Shown one piece after another: positions 51,031 to 59,278 of a stretch of DNA of 64,000 bases. The translations under genes and the position numbers were made by a program. The stretch is from contig DLGD01000033.1 of the NCBI GenBank assembly GCA_002482505.1, positions 83,666 to 147,665 on the forward strand. Reading direction: 5' to 3'. This DNA comes from Christensenella sp. UBA7703 (GTDB lineage Bacteria > Bacillota > Clostridia > Christensenellales > CAG-138). A model generated the notes under the pieces. The model saw only the letters and a program-made list of their open reading frames with translations. It ran no database searches and was not told the origin of the DNA. Every line of letters starts with the position of its first letter. Position 1 is the first letter of the stretch.

Positions 51031-51195
51031 ACGTCCCCAAAGAGCAGTCCAGACTGAACGAGAAAAGATCGATGTTCAGTCGGTATCAAGGCCTGATTTA
51101 TGGACACATTCAGCCGGTGTCAAGTATGTTAGTGCGTTGTGCGGACGGAACTCATGGTAGTTCCTTCGCCAGCGCTTGTCTATATTTTGAGTGTT
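51030..51195 (-). mobile_element. IS3/IS481-type insertion-sequence remnant
   Basis: The minus strand from about 51195 to the TGA at 51078-51076 encodes KRWRRNYHEFRPHNALTYLT followed by PAECVHKSGLDTD. This is the C-terminal end of a DDE transposase of the IS3/IS481 type (compare the common RRxYNxxRPHxxLxYLTP pattern). The adjacent 51030-51073 shares a GTCCCC...CAGTCCAGA.TGAA.GAGA.AA.ATCGATG sequence with the end of the window and is probably the element terminus. The rest of the transposase is gone. The remaining part of 50890-51389 is AT-rich with nothing else recognised. Confidence 0.7.
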
Positions 51196-51389
51196 TCAAC
51201 ATCTCACACAACTCGGATGGAGGGAAAAAGAAGGCATACGAAATGGTATCACTTCGTGTGTATTTGTGGCTAAACCCTCACGAAGTGATACAATCGCGCG
51301 AAACGTGTGGGTGGGTGCAAATGAGATCAAGTGGGTGCAAATCGACAAAATACAAAATATCGAAAAAATAGTCAACAGATGCTTCTTTG

Positions 51390-52394
51390 CTAATTGAAAT
51401 AGATAATGTCTCCCGACTCTCGACCACCTTTGTACGGCTGATTGATGACGTTGCCTTGGAAAATCATTACGGCGGTTGCACCACCGTCAAAATTGTAGGC
51501 TTGCTTGCAGCCGAGGCTTTCGAACAAGGCGGATAGTTCGGTTAGGTTCATGCCAATGGAGTAGTCCTTCTGCCGCCCGTCCACAACGACAAAACAGTAA
51601 TGCCCAGGCGCATAGTAGCCGATTGCGCTTCTTGGATGGCGATCCGTCAACGTTGAGTTGAATTCCGACAGCTTACCACCGTTATCGTCCAGCAGAGGCG
51701 GCCCAAACGACCAGGACTGCCATATACCACGTGCAGTGGCATCGGTTAAATTGAAATTTGCTGAATCATATGTTTTAATTTCACCGTCGTTATATAGAAC
51801 ACAGATATCCGTATTGGGTACATCGCGATAAAGAGTACCGTTGCGAACCACGATGCCTTGGCTTCTCGCACTGTAATAATCACCGGTAACGGCAAATACT
51901 GCTTGATTTTCATTGGCGGTTGTAAGAGGGAAATCGTAGATGTTCTTGCCATATTTTCCCTTTGCAAACGCGGTTTTCAATGCTTGTATGTTCTTAACAT
52001 AGACATCGGCAACAAAGTAAGTGACGCTGTTCTCCTGAACGCGATTGATCGCAATTCGCACGGTATCCGTCTGATAACTGTAAAGCGCGTTTGTGCCCGT
52101 GTCCATTGTGGGAAATGAAGCGGAGAAATCACCTGGAACAGGCGTTGCTGTCAATGTGGGAGTTGCGGCTGAAAGTTCCGTCGCCGCGTTAGACGAATTT
52201 TGCGTTGCCGGAACAGGTGTTGAGTTCGTGTAACGTGATACATCGACCGGCTGCAATTTTCGCGGCAAAACATGATGGAATAATGCAAATACATTTAAGG
52301 CAATGCCAAATAAGATGATATCGCGTAGAAACACTTTGAGCGCGCTGTTCTTTATCGTCTTTTTTCCACGCGATTGTTTGTTTGAGTAACCCAT
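51390..52394 (-). CDS. NAGPA-type phosphodiester glycosidase (paralogue 2)
   Basis: A 334-residue exported protein anchored by one N-terminal helix (about 25-45), with a Thr/Pro/Ala-rich linker and a C-terminal phosphodiester glycosidase domain. Motifs: AVTGDYYSAR, SWSFGPPLLDDNG, HPRSAIGYY, VVVDGRQKDYS and YNFDGGATAVMIFQG. It is clearly closer to paralogue 3 at 54.8 kb (shared GDFSA.FP..DTG.NALYSYQ. block) than to paralogue 1. The start at 52394 has GGAGG five bases upstream. Its promoter carries 11-base direct repeats that also precede the adjacent two-component operon and paralogue 3. Confidence 0.87.
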   Translation of the reverse strand: MGYSNKQSRGKKTIKNSALKVFLRDIILFGIALNVFALFHHVLPRKLQPVDVSRYTNSTPVPATQNSSNAATELSAATPTLTATPVPGDFSASFPTMDTGTNALYSYQTDTVRIAINRVQENSVTYFVADVYVKNIQALKTAFAKGKYGKNIYDFPLTTANENQAVFAVTGDYYSARSQGIVVRNGTLYRDVPNTDICVLYNDGEIKTYDSANFNLTDATARGIWQSWSFGPPLLDDNGGKLSEFNSTLTDRHPRSAIGYYAPGHYCFVVVDGRQKDYSIGMNLTELSALFESLGCKQAYNFDGGATAVMIFQGNVINQPYKGGRESGDIIYFN

Positions 52395-52419
52395 GTCAAC
52401 CTCCAAAGATTCCTTTTGC

Positions 52420-52476
52420 AGGATACCACCGAAAAATGAGAATCATTCGGGAGAAACATGAGAAGTAGATGAGAAT
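52420..52476 (-). promoter_or_regulatory. response-regulator box and promoter of paralogue 2
   Basis: In gene orientation ATTCTCAT occurs at 52476, CTTCTCAT at 52465, a weak copy at 52454 and ATTCTCAT at 52443, all in an 11-base register. Ten bases after the last copy lies TATCCT (52425-52420) as the -10; there is no -35. The layout equals that at 54642-54698 and 54712-54768. Confidence 0.7.
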
Positions 52477-52490
52477 TCTTTTGAAAAGCA

Positions 52491-52520
52491 AACAAGGCCC
52501 TCTGATCGGAGTGCCTTGTT
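52491..52520 (-). terminator. terminator of two-component system 2
   Basis: AACAAGGC (52491-52498) pairs with GCCTTGTT (52513-52520); on the minus strand TTTGCTTTTC follows. It lies 13 bases beyond the histidine kinase stop and directly upstream of the regulated promoter of paralogue 2. Confidence 0.7.
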
Positions 52521-52532
52521 TTGTGTTTGCAG

Positions 52533-53918
52533 TTATCTAGGTAAATAAACAGATACGGTTGTTCCTGCGTCTGGATTGCTGATAGCGGAAACATAACCGC
52601 TGTGTGCCTGCGCAATGACGGACACGATGGATAGACCTAGTCCCATGCCGCCAGTTGCACGCGTACGCGCCGGATCGACGCGATAAAACCGCTCGAAGAT
52701 ATGCTCGCAATGCTCGGCATCCATCCCGATTCCATTATCTGAAACGGTTAGTATGGCTTGTGGATCATCAGATTTAAAGCTAAGTTGGATTAGCCCACCC
52801 TTTGGCGTATATTTGACGCTATTGTCAATCAAAGAACGCAAAAGTTGTTTGATCATCGTCCTGTCCGCAGTAAGGTTGTCACTTGAGGAAGCGAGAGTTA
52901 CCTCGTAATTATGTTCTGGATCGATCAACGCCTGCTCTTCTAAAAGTTCTCCAAACAGTTCCCCAACTGAAAAACTAGCAACGCTAAGTTGGGCCTGCAT
53001 ATTGTCAAATCTGGCAAGAAACAACAGGTTTTCAACAAGCTGATTCATATAAGCGGTCTGCTTTTGCAGAGCGCGAATGCTGTCCTGCATGACAGTCGGA
53101 TCCGCGCTTCCCCAGCGGGAGAGTAAATCCACATTCCCTTGCATGACTGCCAATGGAGTGCGAAGTTCATGGGAAACATCCGCAACAAACCGCCCTTGCT
53201 GCCGATAGGCCGTCGAAACACGCTCCAACATACGGTTGATGGTAAGGGCGAGATTCTTCAATTCGTCGTCAGGTTCGGGCACGTCAAGGCGAGCCTCCAA
53301 ATTACTTCCACCAATATGATTCGTTGCCTCGATCATCTGATTGATTGGCGAAAGCATTTTCCGGCTCGTGTAGTTCCCCGCCCAAAGTGCCGCTAACGCA
53401 CCAATCACATTCGCACAAATTAGAAGGATTCCAAGAAGTCGCAGAAATGCGGTTTCACTCTGAAGTTTTTGCACTATATAAAGAGTTCCATATACGGATT
53501 CATGTTCTTGGATTGGCCGGGATACACAAAGCATCATATGCCCCGATTGAAAAATCAAGGTGGGTTCAGGGGCTGATATTGGGAGCGCCTTCTCGTTCAA
53601 AGGAAAATTCAGCAATCTGTTAACCGTTTCTCCTTCGGAATCAAAGATGAAAATAGAGAGATACTGGTCATTATTCTGCTCTTCAAGGATTTCCGGGCTG
53701 GAGAGAGGCTCGTTCTCTTCAATCTCTTCAATTAAATGATCGCTCATTAATTCTGTTGTGATAGAGAGATTGCTCGATTGTTTTTGAATCATAAACTGAA
53801 AAGCGATAAAGAACACGCCAACCGAGAGAATAAATAAAATCACGGCGAATAATATTGTGTAGACGCCAGTCAGTCGATCTGAAAGTTTACTCTTTGCGCG
53901 TTTTATCCCGTAAAACAT
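52533..53918 (-). CDS. sensor histidine kinase (system 2)
   Basis: A 461-residue kinase. Two helices (about 15-38 and 165-188) flank an extracytoplasmic sensor of about 125 residues. A HAMP domain follows, ending near NLALTINRML, then HisKA FVADVSHELRTPLAVMQGN, N box LIDNSVKYTPKGG, DNGIGMD and GGMGLGLSIVSVIA. Start ATG 53918 with GGGGGA six bases upstream (an in-frame TTG lies two codons earlier). It overlaps the end of the response-regulator gene by about 32 bases. Its signal is unknown; its likely targets are the flanking phosphodiester glycosidase genes. Confidence 0.92.
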   Translation of the reverse strand: MFYGIKRAKSKLSDRLTGVYTILFAVILFILSVGVFFIAFQFMIQKQSSNLSITTELMSDHLIEEIEENEPLSSPEILEEQNNDQYLSIFIFDSEGETVNRLLNFPLNEKALPISAPEPTLIFQSGHMMLCVSRPIQEHESVYGTLYIVQKLQSETAFLRLLGILLICANVIGALAALWAGNYTSRKMLSPINQMIEATNHIGGSNLEARLDVPEPDDELKNLALTINRMLERVSTAYRQQGRFVADVSHELRTPLAVMQGNVDLLSRWGSADPTVMQDSIRALQKQTAYMNQLVENLLFLARFDNMQAQLSVASFSVGELFGELLEEQALIDPEHNYEVTLASSSDNLTADRTMIKQLLRSLIDNSVKYTPKGGLIQLSFKSDDPQAILTVSDNGIGMDAEHCEHIFERFYRVDPARTRATGGMGLGLSIVSVIAQAHSGYVSAISNPDAGTTVSVYLPR

Positions 53919-54579
53919 ATCCAATCCCCCGTATCGTTTCTATTATTTTGATCTCATCCGAGTCATGAATTCTATTGCGTAAATATCGCACATACACGTC
54001 TACCACATTGCTGTTGCCCGCATATTCATATCCCCAAACGTGACTGAGAATCTGATCCCGCGAGAGCACGATATCCCGATTCCGAAGCAAGTATTCGAGC
54101 AGATCGTACTGAGTCTTTGTCAGCTCTATGATTACGCCTGCGCGTGTGACTTGTCGGGATGACGCAGTCAAAATGAGGTCGCCAATGGATAATGTTCCTT
54201 CCGGTGAGGAAGGCGAAGACGGTTCAGCAGTTCTGAGTACCATGCGGATACGCGCGAGCAACTCTTCAATATGAAAAGGTTTTGTAATATAGTCGTTTGC
54301 GCCCATATCGAGGCCGTTTACTTTTTCCATAACAGTATCTCGCGCGGTAACTAGGATGACAGGTACCGAGTTTTCCTTTCTCAGTCGACGTAAGATCTCG
54401 ATCCCATTTAGTTCGGGTAACATTACGTCTAAGAGTATCAAATCAAATTCACCGGTCAGTGCTTTCTCTAAACCTGCCCTACCGTTTGTGCAACTACTCG
54501 CCGAATACCCTTCGTGTTGGAGTTCGAGCATGAGAAAACGCACAATATCTGCTTCGTCCTCAATAATCAGAATATTCAT
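53887..54579 (-). CDS. OmpR-family response regulator (system 2)
   Basis: Receiver domain (MNILIIEDEADIVRF, acceptor Asp in LILLDVMLPELNG, ILVTARDTVME, Lys in ITKPFHIEEL) plus winged helix (TQYDLLEYLLRNRDIVLSRD, VRYLRNRIHD, ending TIRGIGYVLRDK). The start at 54579 begins exactly at the receiver fold; the extra seven codons upstream add nothing familiar. Repeats of ATTCTCAT with an 11-base period upstream of this gene and of two glycosidase genes are its probable binding sites, including autoregulation. Confidence 0.93.
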   Translation of the reverse strand: MNILIIEDEADIVRFLMLELQHEGYSASSCTNGRAGLEKALTGEFDLILLDVMLPELNGIEILRRLRKENSVPVILVTARDTVMEKVNGLDMGANDYITKPFHIEELLARIRMVLRTAEPSSPSSPEGTLSIGDLILTASSRQVTRAGVIIELTKTQYDLLEYLLRNRDIVLSRDQILSHVWGYEYAGNSNVVDVYVRYLRNRIHDSDEIKIIETIRGIGYVLRDKTRKE

Positions 54580-54641
54580 TGGGAAATCCTCCCTTGACAC
54601 GGAGTGGGTACGATTGCGAAAGCAGTCATATCCTCAAATTT

Positions 54642-54698
54642 ATTATACGCGCTATTTGACGAGCTAGCATTACGATTGGATGAGAATTCCTTAAGAAT
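54642..54698 (-). promoter_or_regulatory. response-regulator box and promoter of system 2
   Basis: In gene orientation the 11-base register holds ATTCTTAA (54698), ATTCTCAT (54687), ATCGTAAT (54676) and a degenerate copy at 54665. Ten bases later comes a perfect TATAAT (54647-54642). The register and the 10-base distance to the -10 match those of paralogues 2 and 3. Confidence 0.65.
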
Positions 54699-54711
54699 TT
54701 GCGAAAGGATA

Positions 54712-54768
54712 ATTTTCATCGAATTCTAATGCTGGCTTCGTCGGATTCTCATAACTAATGTTTATGAT
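54712..54768 (+). promoter_or_regulatory. response-regulator box and promoter of paralogue 3
   Basis: ATTTTCAT (54712), ATTCTAAT (54723), a degenerate copy (54734) and ATTCTCAT (54745) stand in an exact 11-base register. Ten bases later lies TATGAT (54763-54768). No -35 box is present. Transcription would start near 54775, just before the ribosome site of the gene at 54788. Confidence 0.7.
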
Positions 54769-54787
54769 GTTTCAGCGAGGTGTTGAC

Positions 54788-55843
54788 ATGGATAACTCAC
54801 AATCTGACAAAAAAAATGTGCTTTGGTCGGGGCCTCTCCTAATTGCGAGGGATACACTGATTTTTCTTGCGTGCGTTTTGACAGTAACTTTGATTTATTT
54901 CGTCTCACCGAAGACATTTAACTCTGCAGCCACGGATCAGATGACCGATTCATCAGATTTGAATATGCAGGCGCAGAAAAACGATGATTCTTATATGCCA
55001 CAAACAAGCGCAGTCTTGACAGCGAGTGTATCTCTCGCCACGGAAACACCGTCTCCTACACCCGACCCGACACCAACACCTACGCTGGACACCCCAATCT
55101 CGCATGGGGACTTTTCGGCGACATTCCCATCGTCTGATACGGGCATAAATGCGCTCTATAGTTATCAAGGCGACACAACGAAAATCGCAATCAATAAAGT
55201 CCAGGCAAACGGGGTAACTTATTTTGTAGCGGACGTTTGGATTAAGAATATTGACGCATTTCACACGGCGCTGGCAAAAGGTACTTACGGACGCGGTATT
55301 CATGAAATGCCGTTAAAAATTGCCAATGCCAATAATGCAGTTTTTGCTGTATCGGGAGATTACTATGGCGCACGCGAACTAGGAGTCGTCGTCCGGGACG
55401 GAGCTATATACCGTGATGTGATGGGTGAAGATGTTTGCATACTCGGCAAAGATGGGTCACTGAACATATATCAGAAGAGCGAGTTCAATTCACTACACAT
55501 GCTCAATGACACGGTTTGGCAAGCTTGGGCGTTTGGTCCAGCGCTGGTTGAAAACGGAATGGTTTGTGATACATCGGACAGTAAGATCAAAGTAAAGAAT
55601 CCGCGTTCTGCGATTGGGTACTTCGAACCAGGACATTACTGCTTCATAGTGGTCGACGGAAGGCAGAGTGGGTATTCCGACGGCATGACGCTTGACGAAC
55701 TTGCCAACACATTTGTCTCGCTCGGGTGCGTAACCGCCTATAACCTCGATGGTGGAGCAACCGCTATGATGGTGTACCAAGGCGCGGTTATCAGCCAGCC
55801 AACTAGTGGAGGCCGCTCTTCAAGCGATATTATTTATTTTTGA
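54788..55843 (+). CDS. NAGPA-type phosphodiester glycosidase (paralogue 3)
   Basis: A 351-residue exported protein: one N-terminal helix (about 18-40), a long linker with TPSPTPDPTPTPTLDTP, and a phosphodiester glycosidase domain with AVSGDYYGARE, AWAFGPALVENG, NPRSAIGYFEPGHY, VVDGRQSGYSDG and YNLDGGATAMMVYQG. It is the closest relative of paralogue 2 on the other side of system 2. The start at 54788 has GAGGTG upstream; ten extra N-terminal codons of a longer frame are unlikely. First gene of a probable operon running to 60992. Confidence 0.88.
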   Translation: MDNSQSDKKNVLWSGPLLIARDTLIFLACVLTVTLIYFVSPKTFNSAATDQMTDSSDLNMQAQKNDDSYMPQTSAVLTASVSLATETPSPTPDPTPTPTLDTPISHGDFSATFPSSDTGINALYSYQGDTTKIAINKVQANGVTYFVADVWIKNIDAFHTALAKGTYGRGIHEMPLKIANANNAVFAVSGDYYGARELGVVVRDGAIYRDVMGEDVCILGKDGSLNIYQKSEFNSLHMLNDTVWQAWAFGPALVENGMVCDTSDSKIKVKNPRSAIGYFEPGHYCFIVVDGRQSGYSDGMTLDELANTFVSLGCVTAYNLDGGATAMMVYQGAVISQPTSGGRSSSDIIYF

Positions 55844-55872
55844 TTGACTCATTTTAGGGGGATTTGAATTAT

Positions 55873-56340
55873 ATGCAGGACAAACAGCGTATCTGGGGTT
55901 TTTTTGCACACACAAGCATCATCATTGGAATGATGTTTGTTGTCTTCTTTGTCATCGACCAGCTCAATCCGGCGATGGAGTTTCTTACGAGCAGTTTAAG
56001 CAAATGGCTGATATTAGTACTTGCGATATGCGCGATATTTACTGGCCTTTATTCGGCTACTTTTTTGTTTCAAAGGCAAAAGAGACGAGACGAAAAACGC
56101 AGTCATCCGCAGGTAAGGTCGATATATCAGAGAGAAAACATTCCGCAAGATCGGTTTGTGCAACCCTACATCGATCCGCGCCCTTATCCACAGGGGCAGT
56201 TACCAAATGCAGCATTTTCTCATCAAGCGAACCAACCCAATCAAATGCGCCAGATGAATGGATACTCGCAGGAATTTCCGAGATACTTTGGGACGCAACC
56301 CAAGTCGGACTACGAACCCAGAGACACGAATAATAGGTAA
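55873..56340 (+). CDS. small two-helix membrane protein with polar Pro/Gln-rich tail
   Basis: A 155-residue protein of unknown family. Two helices (about 12-30 and 44-65) are followed by a basic stretch (QRQKRRDEKRSH) and a cytoplasmic tail rich in Pro, Gln, Asn and Arg (RPYPQGQLPNAAFSHQANQP). ATG 55873 has AGGGGGA upstream; TTG 55864 is less likely. It lies between a phosphodiester glycosidase and a DedA-family gene with gaps of about 30 bases, so it shares their operon. The disordered tail may recruit other proteins. Confidence 0.65.
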   Translation: MQDKQRIWGFFAHTSIIIGMMFVVFFVIDQLNPAMEFLTSSLSKWLILVLAICAIFTGLYSATFLFQRQKRRDEKRSHPQVRSIYQRENIPQDRFVQPYIDPRPYPQGQLPNAAFSHQANQPNQMRQMNGYSQEFPRYFGTQPKSDYEPRDTNNR

Positions 56341-56369
56341 GTATTGATTCATCATCGTTAGGAGTTAAG

Positions 56370-57050
56370 ATGCAAGACTGGCTGATCAATGTCATCAATC
56401 ACTACGGATATTTGGGGATTGCGTTTCTAATTCTACTAGAGAACGTATTTCCGCCGATTCCATCCGAGATCATATTAACATTCAGCGGATTTCTGACGAC
56501 TATAAGCAACACGAATATTTGGTTATCCTCGCTCTCGGCAACCCTGGGGTCCATGGCGGGAGCGATACTACTGTATATGCTCGGAAGAGTCTTGCCACAG
56601 CGAAAAATCGCGCAGTTTGTGAAGAAACATCAAAAGATTTTTCGACTAAAAGAATCTGATTTAAAACGCTCCTCAGACTGGATGACGAAGCGAGGAGGCT
56701 CAGCTGTTTTTGTATGCAGGTTTGTGCCTGTAGTTCGAAGTTTGATTTCTATTCCAGCGGGTGCGGCGCATATGCGATTTTGGCAGTTCCTAACTTATAC
56801 CACCTTGGGAACCGCGATCTGGAACACGATACTGATCTACCTCGGAGCTTTAGCAGGTAATAACTGGCAGAGGATCACAGGTTATATTAATACTTATTCT
56901 TATTTCATTGCCATTGCAGTCTCGTTAACATTGGTCTTCCTGATCATCGGACGTGTGATGCAAAAAAAGAGAAAGAAAAACGCAATGGTTTTAAGCCAAA
57001 TTGAAAATAGTAATGATAACGTCAAGTGTGGGCAGAAAGATATCAACTGA
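56370..57050 (+). CDS. DedA-family membrane protein
   Basis: A 226-residue DedA/VTT-domain protein: LENVFPPIPSEIILTFSGF near the start (acidic residue in the re-entrant loop), GSMAGAILLYMLGR, then CRFVPVVRSLISIPAGAAHM with the essential arginines, and a C-terminal helix. DedA proteins are scramblase-like or transport undecaprenyl phosphate or phospholipids across the membrane. In this operon, with a surface phosphodiester glycosidase and an exporter, envelope lipid recycling is a reasonable role. Confidence 0.92.
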   Translation: MQDWLINVINHYGYLGIAFLILLENVFPPIPSEIILTFSGFLTTISNTNIWLSSLSATLGSMAGAILLYMLGRVLPQRKIAQFVKKHQKIFRLKESDLKRSSDWMTKRGGSAVFVCRFVPVVRSLISIPAGAAHMRFWQFLTYTTLGTAIWNTILIYLGALAGNNWQRITGYINTYSYFIAIAVSLTLVFLIIGRVMQKKRKKNAMVLSQIENSNDNVKCGQKDIN

Positions 57051-57092
57051 TTGAATCCAAATTAAATCCTATGGAACGATTATATTCAATCG

Positions 57093-57116
57093 ATTCTCAT
57101 TAACATCGTGCATGGT
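57093..57116 (+). promoter_or_regulatory. possible single response-regulator box before the ABC exporter
   Basis: A perfect ATTCTCAT (57093-57100) stands ten bases before CATGGT (57111-57116), a poor -10. Only a weak second copy (57082) is present. It could be an internal, weaker target of system 2, or chance. Confidence 0.3.
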
Positions 57117-57139
57117 TTAGAAAAAAAGGAGGCATGAGT

Positions 57140-57865
57140 ATGCTATTAGCGGAACACGTATCAAAACAATATCCAAACGTCGTAGCATTGGATGACCTAA
57201 ATCTTGAAGTACCAGACGGAGCGATTTTTGGGTTTCTTGGGCATAATGGCGCGGGAAAAACAACGGCATTGTCGATTTTTTCGACTTTGATTCTACCTAC
57301 TTCCGGCAGAGTGACCATCCAAGGATTGGATGTTGTAAAAGATAATTTGAAAGTTCGAGGTATTCTCGGTTACTTGCCGGAAAATGTATCCTTGTATGGG
57401 GATCTTACCGTTCGTGAGAACCTTCGATTTTTAGGACGCTTGTCTGAGGTGAGAAAAGTTGATCAAGCGATTGATGAAACGCTAGATATGTTAGGGTTTT
57501 CTCAGTGGTCTGAGAGCAAAGTGAAAATATTATCAAAAGGAATGCGGCAGCGAGTCGGAATCGCACAGTCGATTTTACATAAACCGAAAATTCTATTTCT
57601 GGATGAGCCGACATCCGGGCTTGACCCTGAGGGGAGCGCTGACATCCGTGAAATCCTGTTGCGTATCAACGCGGAACTTGGGACAACAATATTTATGAAC
57701 ACGCACATGCTATCCGAAGTAACAAAAACCTGTACTGATATCGGGATAATCAGTCACGGCAAGCTTCTGCTCGCAGATACCTTGAAGAATATCGAAATGC
57801 AATATAAAGATTGTAATTCTCTTGAAGAGATTTACTTCCGAATTGGGAAAGGTGATGCGGAATGA
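57140..57865 (+). CDS. ABC-2 exporter ATPase
   Basis: A 241-residue ATPase: Walker A GHNGAGKTT, Q-loop in LGYLPENVSLY, signature LSKGMRQRVGIAQSI, Walker B ILFLDEPTSGLDPEG, H-loop MNTHMLSEV. This is the CcmA/NosF-like branch that works with ABC-2 permeases. I start at ATG 57140, seven bases after AAGGAGG; the ATG at 57134 is too close to that site. It overlaps the first permease gene by four bases and should energise both permeases of the operon. Confidence 0.93.
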   Translation: MLLAEHVSKQYPNVVALDDLNLEVPDGAIFGFLGHNGAGKTTALSIFSTLILPTSGRVTIQGLDVVKDNLKVRGILGYLPENVSLYGDLTVRENLRFLGRLSEVRKVDQAIDETLDMLGFSQWSESKVKILSKGMRQRVGIAQSILHKPKILFLDEPTSGLDPEGSADIREILLRINAELGTTIFMNTHMLSEVTKTCTDIGIISHGKLLLADTLKNIEMQYKDCNSLEEIYFRIGKGDAE

Positions 57866-58785
57866 CGGGGGTGAAGTTGATCGCCGGTAAAAAGCTTCGG
57901 GCTTCTTTCCGCAACATGGAGTTTCTTCTAATTGTTGGCGTTTTTCTCCTGATGTCGATTGTCTCGGTTTATATCGGCTCAACAACGAAGAACGCTGAAA
58001 TGAGAGCATATGAAAGCATTGCTTCTTCGGCAGCAAACGCAGGGACGGAGATACCTGCGGCTCCGGTGATCTATTCACTTGCTATTTTGAAAAACCTCGT
58101 CGAATACATTGTCATGATTGGCGCTATCTTAGCAATCTTTCTTGGGTATGATGTATTTCAAGGGGAACGGCAGGGGGGCACATTAAGACTTTTGTTCACA
58201 AAACCGATACCAAGGAGATCAATCATTTTAGGGAAGTTGCTCGGTGCGGGTTTAGTGATTGGATTGCTGCTTACAGTAACGCTGTTTTTTAATATGGCGT
58301 TGTTCGCCTATTACACTGGAGTACTTCCAAATTTCGAAGAAACACTCCGCGTTATTGTATTCTTAGGAATTGCGTTCGCTTACATGATGAACTTTTACAC
58401 CGCAGCACTTTATATCTCAATAAAAACGCGCGAGAGCAGCTATGGATTTCTAATTATGATGGTAGTGTGGATTTTCATCAGTTTTGTAGTCCCGCAGATA
58501 GCAGAATCACAAAAAAGTTATGCTTATGCGATCAATAACATTGCTGGAACGATAACGCAAGTCCCCGGAGAAACCGCTTTATCAAATGCAATCGGCTGGC
58601 TGTCGCCTGCCGTACAGTTTAAATTCGTCGGAAGCGATTTACTCCAGACGGTAAGCGAGACCGCAACGATTCCTCTCGGCCGACTACTAGTTGCGGAGAT
58701 TGTGAAAATGATATATCTGATTCTCCCAGGTATTGTATTAGCGCTGTTATCTTTGCGCGAAGTGGAAAAGGAGGGAACACTATGA
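57862..58785 (+). CDS. ABC-2 exporter permease A
   Basis: A 307-residue permease with six helices and a large extracytoplasmic loop after the first (about residues 35-75), as in NosY/COG1277 ABC-2 permeases. The segment FQGERQGGTLRLLFTKPIPRRSIILGK is the cytoplasmic coupling region typical of this branch. It overlaps the ATPase gene and the following NEW3-like gene by four bases each. Confidence 0.85.
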   Translation: MTGVKLIAGKKLRASFRNMEFLLIVGVFLLMSIVSVYIGSTTKNAEMRAYESIASSAANAGTEIPAAPVIYSLAILKNLVEYIVMIGAILAIFLGYDVFQGERQGGTLRLLFTKPIPRRSIILGKLLGAGLVIGLLLTVTLFFNMALFAYYTGVLPNFEETLRVIVFLGIAFAYMMNFYTAALYISIKTRESSYGFLIMMVVWIFISFVVPQIAESQKSYAYAINNIAGTITQVPGETALSNAIGWLSPAVQFKFVGSDLLQTVSETATIPLGRLLVAEIVKMIYLILPGIVLALLSLREVEKEGTL

Positions 58786-59276
58786 TCAGGAAGCAACGCA
58801 GATACTGGTTTTTCTCAGTGATACTTTATGCCACGCTCTTCAGCATTTTCTCTTTTTCTGCAGCGGACTCTCCTCTTACAGTAACGAGTGCAGAGAAAAC
58901 ACTGAAAGTAGTTAACGGGCAGTCAGTTACGCTGCATATTACTGCTGTTAACTCCAGTAACATTCAGATGAACGCTGTAAACGTTCAAATTGATTTACCA
59001 TACAAATGGATCATTCAAAGCATGGAGCCGGAGTCTCTTTCGCTGCTCCCCGGAGAATCGGGCGAATTTTCCATTCAGCTTGCAGTTCCGTCATCTGAAA
59101 ATGCAAGTACGCATACTTTAAATGTATCCTGCAAGAGCGGAGATATCACGAGCGATATCATCAATATTCCTGTAGCGGTGGTGACCAACCCATTGTATGG
59201 ATATGTGATTTTAGGGAGCATTGCCTTGATGGTAGCTGCTACGATTCTCTATTTCCGCAGGGGCATAAGGAGGTAA
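58782..59276 (+). CDS. exported NEW3/immunoglobulin-like protein with C-terminal anchor
   Basis: A 164-residue protein with signal peptide (about 1-28), a single beta-sandwich domain (about 30-130) and a C-terminal helix (VILGSIALMVAATILYF) followed by RRGIRR. The pattern VNGQSVTLHITAVNSSN, LPGESGEFSIQLAVPSS and HTLNVSCKSGD resembles NEW3/COG1470 domains found next to ABC-2 permeases. It is probably an accessory exposed outside the membrane, touching the exported substrate or the permeases. It overlaps permease A by four bases and is two bases from permease B. Confidence 0.75.
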   Translation: MIRKQRRYWFFSVILYATLFSIFSFSAADSPLTVTSAEKTLKVVNGQSVTLHITAVNSSNIQMNAVNVQIDLPYKWIIQSMEPESLSLLPGESGEFSIQLAVPSSENASTHTLNVSCKSGDITSDIINIPVAVVTNPLYGYVILGSIALMVAATILYFRRGIRR

Positions 59277-59278
59277 TC

